Below, piece by piece: positions 34,503 through 42,232 of a stretch of 64,000 nt of DNA (within the stretch, counting starts at the first letter, position 1; each line of letters begins with the position of its first letter). The translations under genes were made by a program, and so were the position numbers. The notes under the pieces were generated by a model. That model searched no databases and was not told where the DNA came from. It worked only from the letters and a program-made list of their open reading frames with translations. Source of the DNA: G965197005 sp965197005 (GTDB lineage: Bacteria; Pseudomonadota; Gammaproteobacteria; Pseudomonadales; Oceanobacteraceae); contig OZ239982.1 in NCBI GenBank assembly GCA_965197005.1, positions 2,356,001-2,420,000 on the forward strand. Reading direction: 5' to 3'.

Positions 34503-35612
34503 TTATTTGTCCGCTCTCCAATAAGATTTAATTCGGTTTTGCTTGCCCGTAAGTTGGCGTTCATTACGCAAGTAATGGCGAATTATTTTAGCCGCATTAT
34601 GCTCCAATGCCCCCCATGCGCCATCAATTTGTGCTATCTCTTGTAATTTTTCTGTTACCTGCAAGCCATGCTGAGTATGCTCGCCAATTAAATAGGTTAT
34701 TTGCGTATTGGCAGGCAATCTTTGTTGCTTAAAATAATCTTGCTCAGATGCTTTGCTACTTAAAATAAAAACATGCGGTGCTTGAGGATTTTGCCAATGA
34801 TCCAAAATGCCTGCCACAGCAGGGTAGGCCGTTTCATCAGCAATTAAAACTGTTTGTCCTTGGTATAAGTGCTGATGCTTATCTGGCACTTCATTTTGAC
34901 TGCGAATAACCTCACCTGCTTGCAGTGACTTTGCCCAATTACTGCCTAACGTATTACCATGCAAGAACACATCAACACTACCTTGGTTGCAAGCCGTTGC
35001 TAATTGATGGCTACACCATGTTTGGCGTAGCGTATAATAACGAATACCTTGATTTAAACTATTTAATAAGCGGCGACGAATACGACTTGATACATATTTT
35101 ATCGCCCATAAAAAGAAACGACTTATGAGCTGATTAAAATACGAGCTAGCATTTTTCTGTTCTATTTTTTTGGGTATTTTCGATAAGGTTTTAAGCGAAA
35201 AGCCATACGCATAAGCAGGCTTATTTTCAGGCAATGGTAATACACTTTCAAAATAAATACGCAACATATTTTCTGTTATATATTCCGTTTTTAAAACCGT
35301 AAAAAACTGCTGTTTATGTGCGCTTAAATCTTCACCTTGCTCAAGCATTGCCACATAAGCAAGATAAAAAATTTGCTCTTCAAGATCACCTTCAAGCTGA
35401 AAACGGATAAATGCCTGCTCTGTACTTTCTTGGTTATTGCGTTTTATATTAAGCAAAACCCCTTCATGATACATGTCCGCAATATATGCATAACTAATGG
35501 TACGACCAAAGTGGCTTTGCGCTAAAATAAGCAGTTCTTTAAGATGGTCTTGATTTACATGCTCAATAATATCCGTTTTATAATTAACATCTTCAATAGG
35601 GGTGCGCAGCAT
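34503..35612 (-). CDS. Siderophore-interacting protein-like oxidoreductase with N-terminal DUF2470-like part
   Basis: 369 residues. The C-terminal half matches siderophore-interacting flavoproteins that release iron by ferric-siderophore reduction: LIADETAYPAVAGIL near residue 260, and WGALEHNAAKIIRHYLR... ending SYWR. The N-terminal ~95 residues (IEHVNQDHLKELLILAQSHFG) resemble DUF2470, found in heme-utilisation proteins of the HugZ type. The usual FAD-binding RxYT motif is seen only loosely, as IRYYTLR near 200. Start at 35612 (ATG) rather than the upstream TTG: GAGAGAGG lies 5 nt before it. Cytoplasmic. Confidence 0.72.
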   Translation of the reverse strand: MLRTPIEDVNYKTDIIEHVNQDHLKELLILAQSHFGRTISYAYIADMYHEGVLLNIKRNNQESTEQAFIRFQLEGDLEEQIFYLAYVAMLEQGEDLSAHKQQFFTVLKTEYITENMLRIYFESVLPLPENKPAYAYGFSLKTLSKIPKKIEQKNASSYFNQLISRFFLWAIKYVSSRIRRRLLNSLNQGIRYYTLRQTWCSHQLATACNQGSVDVFLHGNTLGSNWAKSLQAGEVIRSQNEVPDKHQHLYQGQTVLIADETAYPAVAGILDHWQNPQAPHVFILSSKASEQDYFKQQRLPANTQITYLIGEHTQHGLQVTEKLQEIAQIDGAWGALEHNAAKIIRHYLRNERQLTGKQNRIKSYWRADK

Positions 35613-35636
35613 ACGAGCCTCTCTCAATAAAAAACA

Positions 35637-35655
35637 ACACTAATTATCATGCGTA
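35637..35655 (-). promoter_or_regulatory. Possible Fur box before the siderophore-interacting protein gene
   Basis: On the minus strand CATGATAATTAG agrees with the Fur core at 9 of 12 bases, 25-45 nt upstream of the start. The outer half is weak. Confidence 0.3.
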
Positions 35656-35756
35656 TTTATCTCTGTCAAGAGCATAGATTACCATTGCATTAAATCCAGC
35701 TTTTCTTCTTATCCCTAATACCTGCTATAGTTGGCACGCCCATTGTTGGATACATT

Positions 35757-36662
35757 ATGAGTTTATTAATTGTCATTGGCGCATTACTATGCGATAGATT
35801 ATTTGCTGAACCTAGGCGTTATCACCCTCTAAATGGGTTTGCTTGTTGGGCGAATTGGTTACAGAAAAAATTCAATAATCGTACTCGCTTACGGGGTGTA
35901 CTTGCGGTTATCCTTGCCTTATTGCCTATTTGTGTGCTGGTGCCCATATTGAGCACCTGTGGCGCATGTGTTGGATTGGTTGTTTTGTATTTGGCAATTG
36001 GCTATCAAAGTTTGCTAGAACATGTCAATGCGGTAGAGACAGCACTATTAGCTAATGATTTACCCCAAGCAAGAAGTAAATTGGCTCTTATTGTAAGTCG
36101 TGATACCCAAGAGTTAAGCGCAGATGAATGTGCACAAGCTGCGCTTGAGACCCTATTAGAAAATAGCCTTGATGCCTTATTTGCCAGCATTTTTTGGTTT
36201 GTTGTAGCAGGTCCTATAGGTGTTCTTATACACCGCTGGGTCAACACCTTAGATGCACTTTGGGGCTATAAAACTCCCATTTTTAAACAATTTGGTTGGG
36301 CCGCTGCACGGCTAGATGATGTGCTTAACTGGATACCTGCAAGATTATTAGCCGTGCTTATGTGTCTCTTTGCAGGCAAACATTATCAACATGCAATGAA
36401 TTGTTGGCAACAGCAGGCAAAGCATTGTGCCAGTCCTAATGCGGGGGTGGTTATTTGCACAGGTGCAGGGGCACTAAAAGTACGTTTAAGTCGGCGTGCT
36501 AACTATCATGGTCAATGGCACATAAAGCCAATTATGGGCGTGGGTCCTTTTGCTACAAGTACAGATATTGCCAATGCTAAGCGTTTAGTCTCTCGCTGTG
36601 TATGGGGGTTGCTAATACTATGGTCTACAGTCTATTTTTTAACTTATTTATTGGGAATATAA
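35757..36662 (+). CDS. cbiB: Adenosylcobinamide-phosphate synthase
   Basis: Attaches the aminopropanol arm to adenosylcobyric acid in cobalamin synthesis; inner-membrane protein (called CobD in the aerobic-pathway nomenclature). 301 residues with several membrane segments and the motifs LLCDRLFAEPRRYHPLNGF, SRDTQELSADECAQAALETLLENSLD, NTLDALWGYK, RLDDVLNWIPARL, and GPNAG-type SPNAG near the C-terminus. Followed 2 nt later by the corrinoid-binding protein gene. Confidence 0.93.
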   Translation: MSLLIVIGALLCDRLFAEPRRYHPLNGFACWANWLQKKFNNRTRLRGVLAVILALLPICVLVPILSTCGACVGLVVLYLAIGYQSLLEHVNAVETALLANDLPQARSKLALIVSRDTQELSADECAQAALETLLENSLDALFASIFWFVVAGPIGVLIHRWVNTLDALWGYKTPIFKQFGWAAARLDDVLNWIPARLLAVLMCLFAGKHYQHAMNCWQQQAKHCASPNAGVVICTGAGALKVRLSRRANYHGQWHIKPIMGVGPFATSTDIANAKRLVSRCVWGLLILWSTVYFLTYLLGI

Positions 36663-36664
36663 AG

Positions 36665-37576
36665 ATGCAAAACATCTTAGCAAAATCTGTTATTTTATTT
36701 TGTTTTTTATGCAGCATTATACCGCTTGCATATGGCTCTAAGGCAATCACATTAGTTGATGACATAGGTGTAACCCATACTTTTTCTACACCTGTTAAGC
36801 GCATTGTGAGTCTTACGCCCCATGCCACAGAATTACTTTTTGCAGTAGGGGCGGGTGCTCAAATTGTAGGTGCTGTTGACTATTCAGATTACCCTAAAGC
36901 AGCATTAAAAATACCCCGTGTAGGCGGTTATAGCGGTATTAATATAGAAGTGTTAATGATGTTAAAGCCTGATGTGATTATCAGTTGGCCGGGGGGAAAT
37001 AGGCGTGATGACTTAGCCAAAATTAAAAAATTAAACTTACCTTTATTTGCCAGCAATCCCAAAAATTTTGCAGGTATAGCCAGTAATTTACAGCGTTTAG
37101 GAATCCTTACAGGACACCCACAGCAGGGGCAGCGTACTGCTTATACATTATTGCAAAAAACTCAAAAACTACGCCAAGAAAATCAACATAAAGATAAAAT
37201 ACGTGTCTTTTATCAAGTATGGGATAAGCCCTTAATGACATTAAATAAGCAGAGTTTTATTGCCCATGCTATAAACTTATGTGGCGGTGTGAATGTATTT
37301 GCTGATTTGCCGACCATCTCAGCTCAGGTGAGCTTAGAGTCGGTAATTGCTGCCAAACCAGAGGTTATTATTACAGGTGGACATACTCAGCAAAGCCAGC
37401 AATGGTTTAAAAAATGGCGTAACGTAAAAGGCATTAAGGCGGTTACGCTAAATAACCTTTATCAAATTGCACCTGATATTTTATCTCGTCCAACACCAAG
37501 GTTATATGAGGGTACTCGTCAATTATGCAAAGCCTTAGACAGCGCACGTAAAAAACGTGCCGATACTCGTTTTTAA
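36665..37576 (+). CDS. btuF: Periplasmic cobalamin/corrinoid-binding protein (BtuF-like)
   Basis: Substrate-binding protein of a cobalamin ABC importer, or a related iron-siderophore binder. 303 residues: Sec signal ending AYGS, then a class III helical-backbone binding fold. Typical: VKRIVSLTPHATELLFAVGAG, VGAVDYSDYP, the two-lobed hinge region and ALD near the end. Context with cbiB favours corrinoids. No BtuC/BtuD genes are adjacent. Start at 36665, directly after cbiB; an upstream in-frame Met would spoil the signal peptide. Confidence 0.82.
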   Translation: MQNILAKSVILFCFLCSIIPLAYGSKAITLVDDIGVTHTFSTPVKRIVSLTPHATELLFAVGAGAQIVGAVDYSDYPKAALKIPRVGGYSGINIEVLMMLKPDVIISWPGGNRRDDLAKIKKLNLPLFASNPKNFAGIASNLQRLGILTGHPQQGQRTAYTLLQKTQKLRQENQHKDKIRVFYQVWDKPLMTLNKQSFIAHAINLCGGVNVFADLPTISAQVSLESVIAAKPEVIITGGHTQQSQQWFKKWRNVKGIKAVTLNNLYQIAPDILSRPTPRLYEGTRQLCKALDSARKKRADTRF

Positions 37577-37589
37577 AAATAAAGACTTA

Positions 37590-37614
37590 GGCGAGGGCTT
37601 ACTTCCACCTCGCC
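37590..37614 (-). terminator. Stem-loop between btuF and the DUF1566 gene
   Basis: Perfect 7-bp GGCGAGG / CCTCGCC with an 11-nt loop. On the minus strand it is followed by TAAGTCTTTATTTTT, so it most likely terminates the DUF1566 gene. Confidence 0.6.
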
Positions 37615-37629
37615 ATAACTTAAAGTCAC

Positions 37630-38178
37630 TTATTTCCTAGTACGCACGAGGCGCACAATATAAAATACTTCAGCCTTGCTAGCGTAAGAAGAGTTATCCT
37701 TTCCTGTTACAAAATTTATGCTCCATACAAGACCATCATAAGCATGAAAGGGTGAAGACGAGACATAAACACCATCAGGAGTATTAGGAAAGAATCTCTT
37801 ATTAATTGCAGGGGCAGAGCAGCTATACTCTACAATGCTGTTTAGTTCTATTATATTAGGTACGCGCCAGTTGTTATACCCTGCAACTTTGTCTGTATTT
37901 GCTTTATCTGCAAGTGCCAGTGCTGACTTCCAGTTATTTTTAAAAGCACTGCCGCTTTCACAATCATCACCCTTTAAGCCTTCAGGGCACTTTTTCCACA
38001 TTAATCCTGTGGTTTTATGGGTAATGGTGCCATTTTGGTTATCTATAAAGTCAGCATCGGGCGTGCTGGCTTTAATCTTAGGATTACAATACGGCAACGC
38101 TGCTAATGCGGCATTAACCCCAAAACTTAGACTTAATACTAAGACCATTTTTAAATACTTGTTTATGATGTTGTTCAT
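37630..38178 (-). CDS. DUF1566 (Lcl C-terminal) exported protein
   Basis: 182 residues: Sec signal ending NAALA, then the DUF1566 domain (about 45-180) with NGTITHKTTGLMWKKC, NWRVPNIIELNSIVEYS, RFFPN, and WSINFVTG. Five Cys in the mature part suggest disulfides. The domain is named for Legionella collagen-like protein; its function is unknown. Start at 38178 has AGGA 7 nt upstream. Same strand and domain as the next gene upstream, 55 nt away, so the pair may be an operon born by duplication. Confidence 0.82.
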   Translation of the reverse strand: MNNIINKYLKMVLVLSLSFGVNAALAALPYCNPKIKASTPDADFIDNQNGTITHKTTGLMWKKCPEGLKGDDCESGSAFKNNWKSALALADKANTDKVAGYNNWRVPNIIELNSIVEYSCSAPAINKRFFPNTPDGVYVSSSPFHAYDGLVWSINFVTGKDNSSYASKAEVFYIVRLVRTRK

Positions 38179-38233
38179 TTTGCGTTCCTCTATAAAATTA
38201 AATTCAACTTGTTTAAGCATTGCTTATCTTCCC

Positions 38234-39334
38234 CTACCTGTCACGCACTAGGCGCACATAATGTGGGTTTTTTTTCAACCACTCTGACGGTACGTTAGGA
38301 ATTAGACCACGTTCAAAATTTATACTCCACGCTGCCTTAGTCAGATCTGCCGAAGTTAATGAAGTCCAATACTGTTCACTTTTCACATTAGGAAAATACT
38401 TCGTATCAATACTTGGCATCTTTTTGCTAAAATCAACAATGCTGAATAATTCCCCTATGGTTGGTAGCCGCCAGTCATTATGTCCGCACCAGCCATCAGT
38501 GTTTACCTTTGCTACAAAGGCTTGGGTATTGCATTTAGTTAATGTTGCGCCACAGTGTGAATTATCGCTTTCAGTGCCCGCATTACCGCCATTGTTGGTG
38601 TTATCCGTGTTATACCATGTATAGGTATGCTCTTTGCTGTGCAGGCCTGAGGTTTGTTTGACTTCCCACATTAAGCCTGTATGTTCATCTTGTACGCACT
38701 TACCCTCAAAGTTCGCTACTTTACTAAACACCTTGCTTTTAGAGCCGCCTTTACCTGTGCCATAGTGTCCGTCTTGCCCTCTGGGAATCGGGTCTCCCTC
38801 TGTATCGGTGGTTTTAGTGCAGTCTAGCTCATTGCTGCTTGAAGAGGTAGCACCATAATAATCCCCACAAAGAGTGATACCCGTATCATTTAAAAAGCTG
38901 GGGGAGGTTTTGATGCTTTGGATATTGCTGATGCCACTTTCTTGACTACTGGTTTTGGCGGTTAGCACAAAGTAATAGGTGGTATCGGCTTTAAAGTCAA
39001 AGGCGTTTAACGCTTTTTCTGTGCCGTTAATATCTGCCAATAATTTAGCCCCTGTGAGGCTTTGATAATTGGTAATGTCTATGCCGCTAAAGGATTGCTC
39101 TGCATAATATAGGTTGTATGCGCTTGCCTTGCTATGCGCTGCCCATGAAAATTTAAGTTTGTTGCCTACTTCAGTGGCTTTAAACTTAGCAGGGGCAGCT
39201 AATTGATTACCGCCTGTGCTGCCGACTGCATCACTGCTTGAACCACCGCCACAGGCAAATAGTAATAAGCCAAAAGAAAAAAGAACCAAGAATTTAAAAA
39301 AAGAATTTGCTGATCGCATGTTAAAATTTAGCAT
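38234..39334 (-). CDS. Lipoprotein with FN3-like and DUF1566 domains
   Basis: 366 residues. Lipoprotein signal with lipobox LFAC, then a Gly/Ser-rich linker. A fibronectin type III-like domain spans about 50-140 (KFSWAAHSKASAYNLYYAE, TTYYFVLTAK), and a DUF1566 domain about 195-365 (HTGLMWEV, HNDWRLPTIGELFSIVDFS, YWTS, WSINFERG). The protein is probably anchored in the outer membrane with the C-terminal domain exposed. Upstream partner of the smaller DUF1566 protein. Start has AGAGGT 7 nt before it. Confidence 0.84.
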   Translation of the reverse strand: MLNFNMRSANSFFKFLVLFSFGLLLFACGGGSSSDAVGSTGGNQLAAPAKFKATEVGNKLKFSWAAHSKASAYNLYYAEQSFSGIDITNYQSLTGAKLLADINGTEKALNAFDFKADTTYYFVLTAKTSSQESGISNIQSIKTSPSFLNDTGITLCGDYYGATSSSSNELDCTKTTDTEGDPIPRGQDGHYGTGKGGSKSKVFSKVANFEGKCVQDEHTGLMWEVKQTSGLHSKEHTYTWYNTDNTNNGGNAGTESDNSHCGATLTKCNTQAFVAKVNTDGWCGHNDWRLPTIGELFSIVDFSKKMPSIDTKYFPNVKSEQYWTSLTSADLTKAAWSINFERGLIPNVPSEWLKKNPHYVRLVRDR

Positions 39335-39651
39335 AGTTGCTACCTCTTATTTGTTGCTAACATTAAGATTTTTAAGTTTATTTAATACAACATTTAAAAT
39401 AACAAATGTTTATTACTGCAAATTATATCCTAAATTTCCACAATATTTAGCGAATAGTACAAAAAACATGTATACAAATATTGATAATATAAAACACCTA
39501 TCTGAGCTTTCGAAAATAGCTATTTAAGCCTTATTCCCTCTGCTATAGACTACAAATTTATTTTGACATGCCTATTTTTTAATATGCCAATTAAAATTAC
39601 CTGTCGTCTTTATGGTGTTATGCTAGGCATTGGGTTTTATTGGGAGTTTTT
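39335..39651 (+). other. Intergenic region before cobQ (317 bp)
   Basis: AT-rich region between the DUF1566 lipoprotein and cobQ, both promoters being inside. I looked for a cobalamin riboswitch (B12 box) and did not find one. Nothing else supported. Confidence 0.55.
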
Positions 39652-41112
39652 ATGTCTGCTTTGATGGTTCAAGGCACTACCTCTGATGCAGGAAAAAGCA
39701 CTTTGGTCTGTGCTTTAGCAAGAATATTGGCACGAGAAAAACAGTCTGTTGCGCCTTTTAAGCCACAAAATATGGCGTTAAATAGTGCGGTTACCGCTGA
39801 TGGTGGTGAAATTGGTCGAGCGCAGGCGTTACAAGCACAAGCCTGTTGGCTTGAACCTAGTGTGCATATGAATCCCATTTTATTAAAGCCAAATACAGAT
39901 ATAGGCAGTCAGGTTATTGTGCAAGGAAAGGCTTTGGCTAATATGCAAGCACAGGCGTATCAGGCATTTAAACCACAGGCTTTGGCGTATGCGCTTAATT
40001 CTTATCAAACCTTAAAAAATAAGTACAAGCATATTTTAATTGAGGGAGCAGGTAGCCCTGCTGAAATTAATTTGCGTGAGCATGACTTGGCAAATATGGG
40101 GTTTGCTGAGGCTGTAGATTGTGCGGTTATTATTGTGGCAGATATTGATCGTGGTGGTGTATTTGCTCATTTATTGGGGACAATGCAGTGTTTAAGCCAG
40201 TCTGAAAAAAAGCGAGTTAAGGGGTTTATTATCAATCGCTTTCGTGGTGATGCCACTTTGCTTACGCCTGCAATAGATTGGTTACAACAACAAACAGGCA
40301 AACCCGTACTGGCGGTGCTGCCTTATTTGCATCATTTGCAGCTAGATGCAGAAGATGCTCTTAATTTAAGCAGTCCATTACAGTCTGATTTGCCTTGTTT
40401 AAAAGTGGTTATTCCTATTTTGCCACGTATTAGTAATCATACGGACTTTGATGCTTTGCGTGCACACCCTCAAGTTGAGGTACAATTTGTGGGCGAAAAC
40501 CAACCCATTCCTGCGGCAGATTTGGTTATTATGCCAGGTAGTAAAAACAGTTTGGCAGACTTAGCTTGGCTTAAACTGCAATCTTCTAATTGGTCGGCTT
40601 ATTTGCAACGGCATTTACGTTATGGAGGCAAGTTATTGGGTATTTGTGGGGGCTTACAAATGTTGGGGCAACGTATTGATGATCCTTTGCATATTGAGGG
40701 TCAAATAACCACTGCAATGGGTTTTGGCTTGCTTAATATCAATACTAAATTACAGCAGCACAAAACCTTAAAGCAGTGTCATGGTATGTTGCATCTTGGT
40801 GGGCAATCGGTGTCTGCCTATGGTTATGAAGTTCACGCAGGTGTGAGTACTGTTAAAGAGATGCAGCCAATACTATTTGATGAGCAAGGCACAGCGGCTG
40901 GTTGGATTAGTGCAGATGAGCAAGTTGTTTGCAGTTATTGGCATGGTTTGTTAGATAATCCTGATGCGCTAAACTTGATACTCAGGTGGGCTAATTTAAG
41001 TACTGATAAGCCCTTGGATTATGCACAAATTCGTGAGCAGCAGTTAAATCGTTTGGCAGATTGCGTCAATGAGCAAATCTCTTATAAAAAGCTGCTTAGC
41101 TGGTTTGCATAA
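39652..41112 (+). CDS. cobQ: Cobyric acid synthase
   Basis: Amidates the side chains of adenosylcobyrinic diamide with glutamine and ATP. 486 residues: N-terminal BioD-like domain with P-loop MVQGTTSDAGKSTL, FKPQNMALNSAV, VIIVADIDRGGVFA and FIINRFRGD. The C-terminal class I glutaminase-like domain has the Cys nucleophile in LLGICGGLQMLG and His in SYWHGLLD. Start at 39652 because GGGAG is 5 nt before it; an in-frame TTG lies 12 nt upstream. Together with cbiB this indicates cobalamin synthesis or salvage from cobyrinic acid-level precursors. Confidence 0.95.
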   Translation: MSALMVQGTTSDAGKSTLVCALARILAREKQSVAPFKPQNMALNSAVTADGGEIGRAQALQAQACWLEPSVHMNPILLKPNTDIGSQVIVQGKALANMQAQAYQAFKPQALAYALNSYQTLKNKYKHILIEGAGSPAEINLREHDLANMGFAEAVDCAVIIVADIDRGGVFAHLLGTMQCLSQSEKKRVKGFIINRFRGDATLLTPAIDWLQQQTGKPVLAVLPYLHHLQLDAEDALNLSSPLQSDLPCLKVVIPILPRISNHTDFDALRAHPQVEVQFVGENQPIPAADLVIMPGSKNSLADLAWLKLQSSNWSAYLQRHLRYGGKLLGICGGLQMLGQRIDDPLHIEGQITTAMGFGLLNINTKLQQHKTLKQCHGMLHLGGQSVSAYGYEVHAGVSTVKEMQPILFDEQGTAAGWISADEQVVCSYWHGLLDNPDALNLILRWANLSTDKPLDYAQIREQQLNRLADCVNEQISYKKLLSWFA

Positions 41113-41189
41113 GTAGGCATCTATGACCTTGATTTTTACTGTATAAGTGGGTTTACTAGATAATAAATTAAAATAAAGAAGGAAATGGT

Positions 41190-42194
41190 ATGTTTAAGCA
41201 TATTTGTATATTGCTGTTTGTGGGGCTTGCTACCTCTGGTTGCAGTATGATTTATAGCACAACGGGTAGTTTTGTTTATGATTATAGTGAAAATTATGCG
41301 TTGCCTTATTCCTTAGAGGCAAGAGATATAGACATGAACTGTACTTTAGGCAATGTTTCTGTGCCTTTGTTTATGTCGTTTAAAAAAGTAAAAGCACCGC
41401 CACATAAATTGATGATTGCAATGTATATGATGACAGGGGCCTGTGCGGAGGCTCAAGCTAAAGAGCAAGAGCTGGCTTATTTTAGAGCGTTTAAACAGCA
41501 AAATGCCAATCAAGCAGCCGATGCTCGTATTCTTGCTAAGCGTTTATATGCAAGGGCAGCTCGTCGCCAGTACCATTCTTATTTGCAACTGCTTAAAGCC
41601 TTTGAGGTAAAAGAGGGAAGCTGTCCTGATTTAGCACCTGAAGATGAGTTTTATTGGTTTGCTGGTATGGTCTCTGCTATGCAGGCAACGATGAATGACA
41701 TGCAAGCCCAAGGCGTGGTACAGGTACCGCAAGACTTGCCCGTTAAAGCAGTGCGTGGTATTCGCTGTTTAGATAATAAAAAATGGTGGGGCATTCCTCA
41801 GGCAATGCAGGCGGCGGTATGGATTATCTTTAAAGGCAATAAACCTAAAGATGTAGACCCTTGGAAGCAATTACGCAGCGCCAGCTTATATGGTGCTCAA
41901 CAGGGTATTTTCCTTGCAAGTACGATTGAAGTGATTGCCGCAGATGGCTTTGCAACACCGCAGCAAACCAAAGAAAGTATTCGCCGTTATGTGCGCTATC
42001 GTCAAAAATATACAGGTGCAGATACATATAAGATGCTAAATGTGATGACGCAAAAACAAATTTTAGCCATTTCAGACCGTCTATGGACGCAGGCAACTGG
42101 TGCTCGTACGCCAATTAATGGTTTGGGTACTTTCTGGGACGATAAAAAGAAACCTGCCAGTCAGTTAAATATTGATGAACTTTTGGATAATTAA
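41190..42194 (+). CDS. Lipoprotein of the TRAP-associated TatT type
   Basis: 334 residues with lipobox ATSGC (Cys about 18), then a mostly helical mature part with repeated helix pairs, no beta motif. It lies directly before a TRAP large-permease gene on the same strand. This pairing of a helical, TPR-like lipoprotein with a TRAP permease matches the TatT component known from TRAP-associated systems, where the lipoprotein is thought to shuttle a hydrophobic ligand. The call rests on architecture and context; sequence identity is not claimed. AGGAAATG-type RBS precedes the start. Confidence 0.6.
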   Translation: MFKHICILLFVGLATSGCSMIYSTTGSFVYDYSENYALPYSLEARDIDMNCTLGNVSVPLFMSFKKVKAPPHKLMIAMYMMTGACAEAQAKEQELAYFRAFKQQNANQAADARILAKRLYARAARRQYHSYLQLLKAFEVKEGSCPDLAPEDEFYWFAGMVSAMQATMNDMQAQGVVQVPQDLPVKAVRGIRCLDNKKWWGIPQAMQAAVWIIFKGNKPKDVDPWKQLRSASLYGAQQGIFLASTIEVIAADGFATPQQTKESIRRYVRYRQKYTGADTYKMLNVMTQKQILAISDRLWTQATGARTPINGLGTFWDDKKKPASQLNIDELLDN

Positions 42195-42232
42195 TACAAA
42201 AATGCGTGGCGTACTTATATTTGGAATAACTA

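Noticed and set aside
35613..35756. Cobalamin riboswitch before cbiB or cobQ
   Set aside because: Neither the 144 nt before cbiB nor the 317 nt before cobQ contains a recognisable B12 box or a compatible multi-stem fold.
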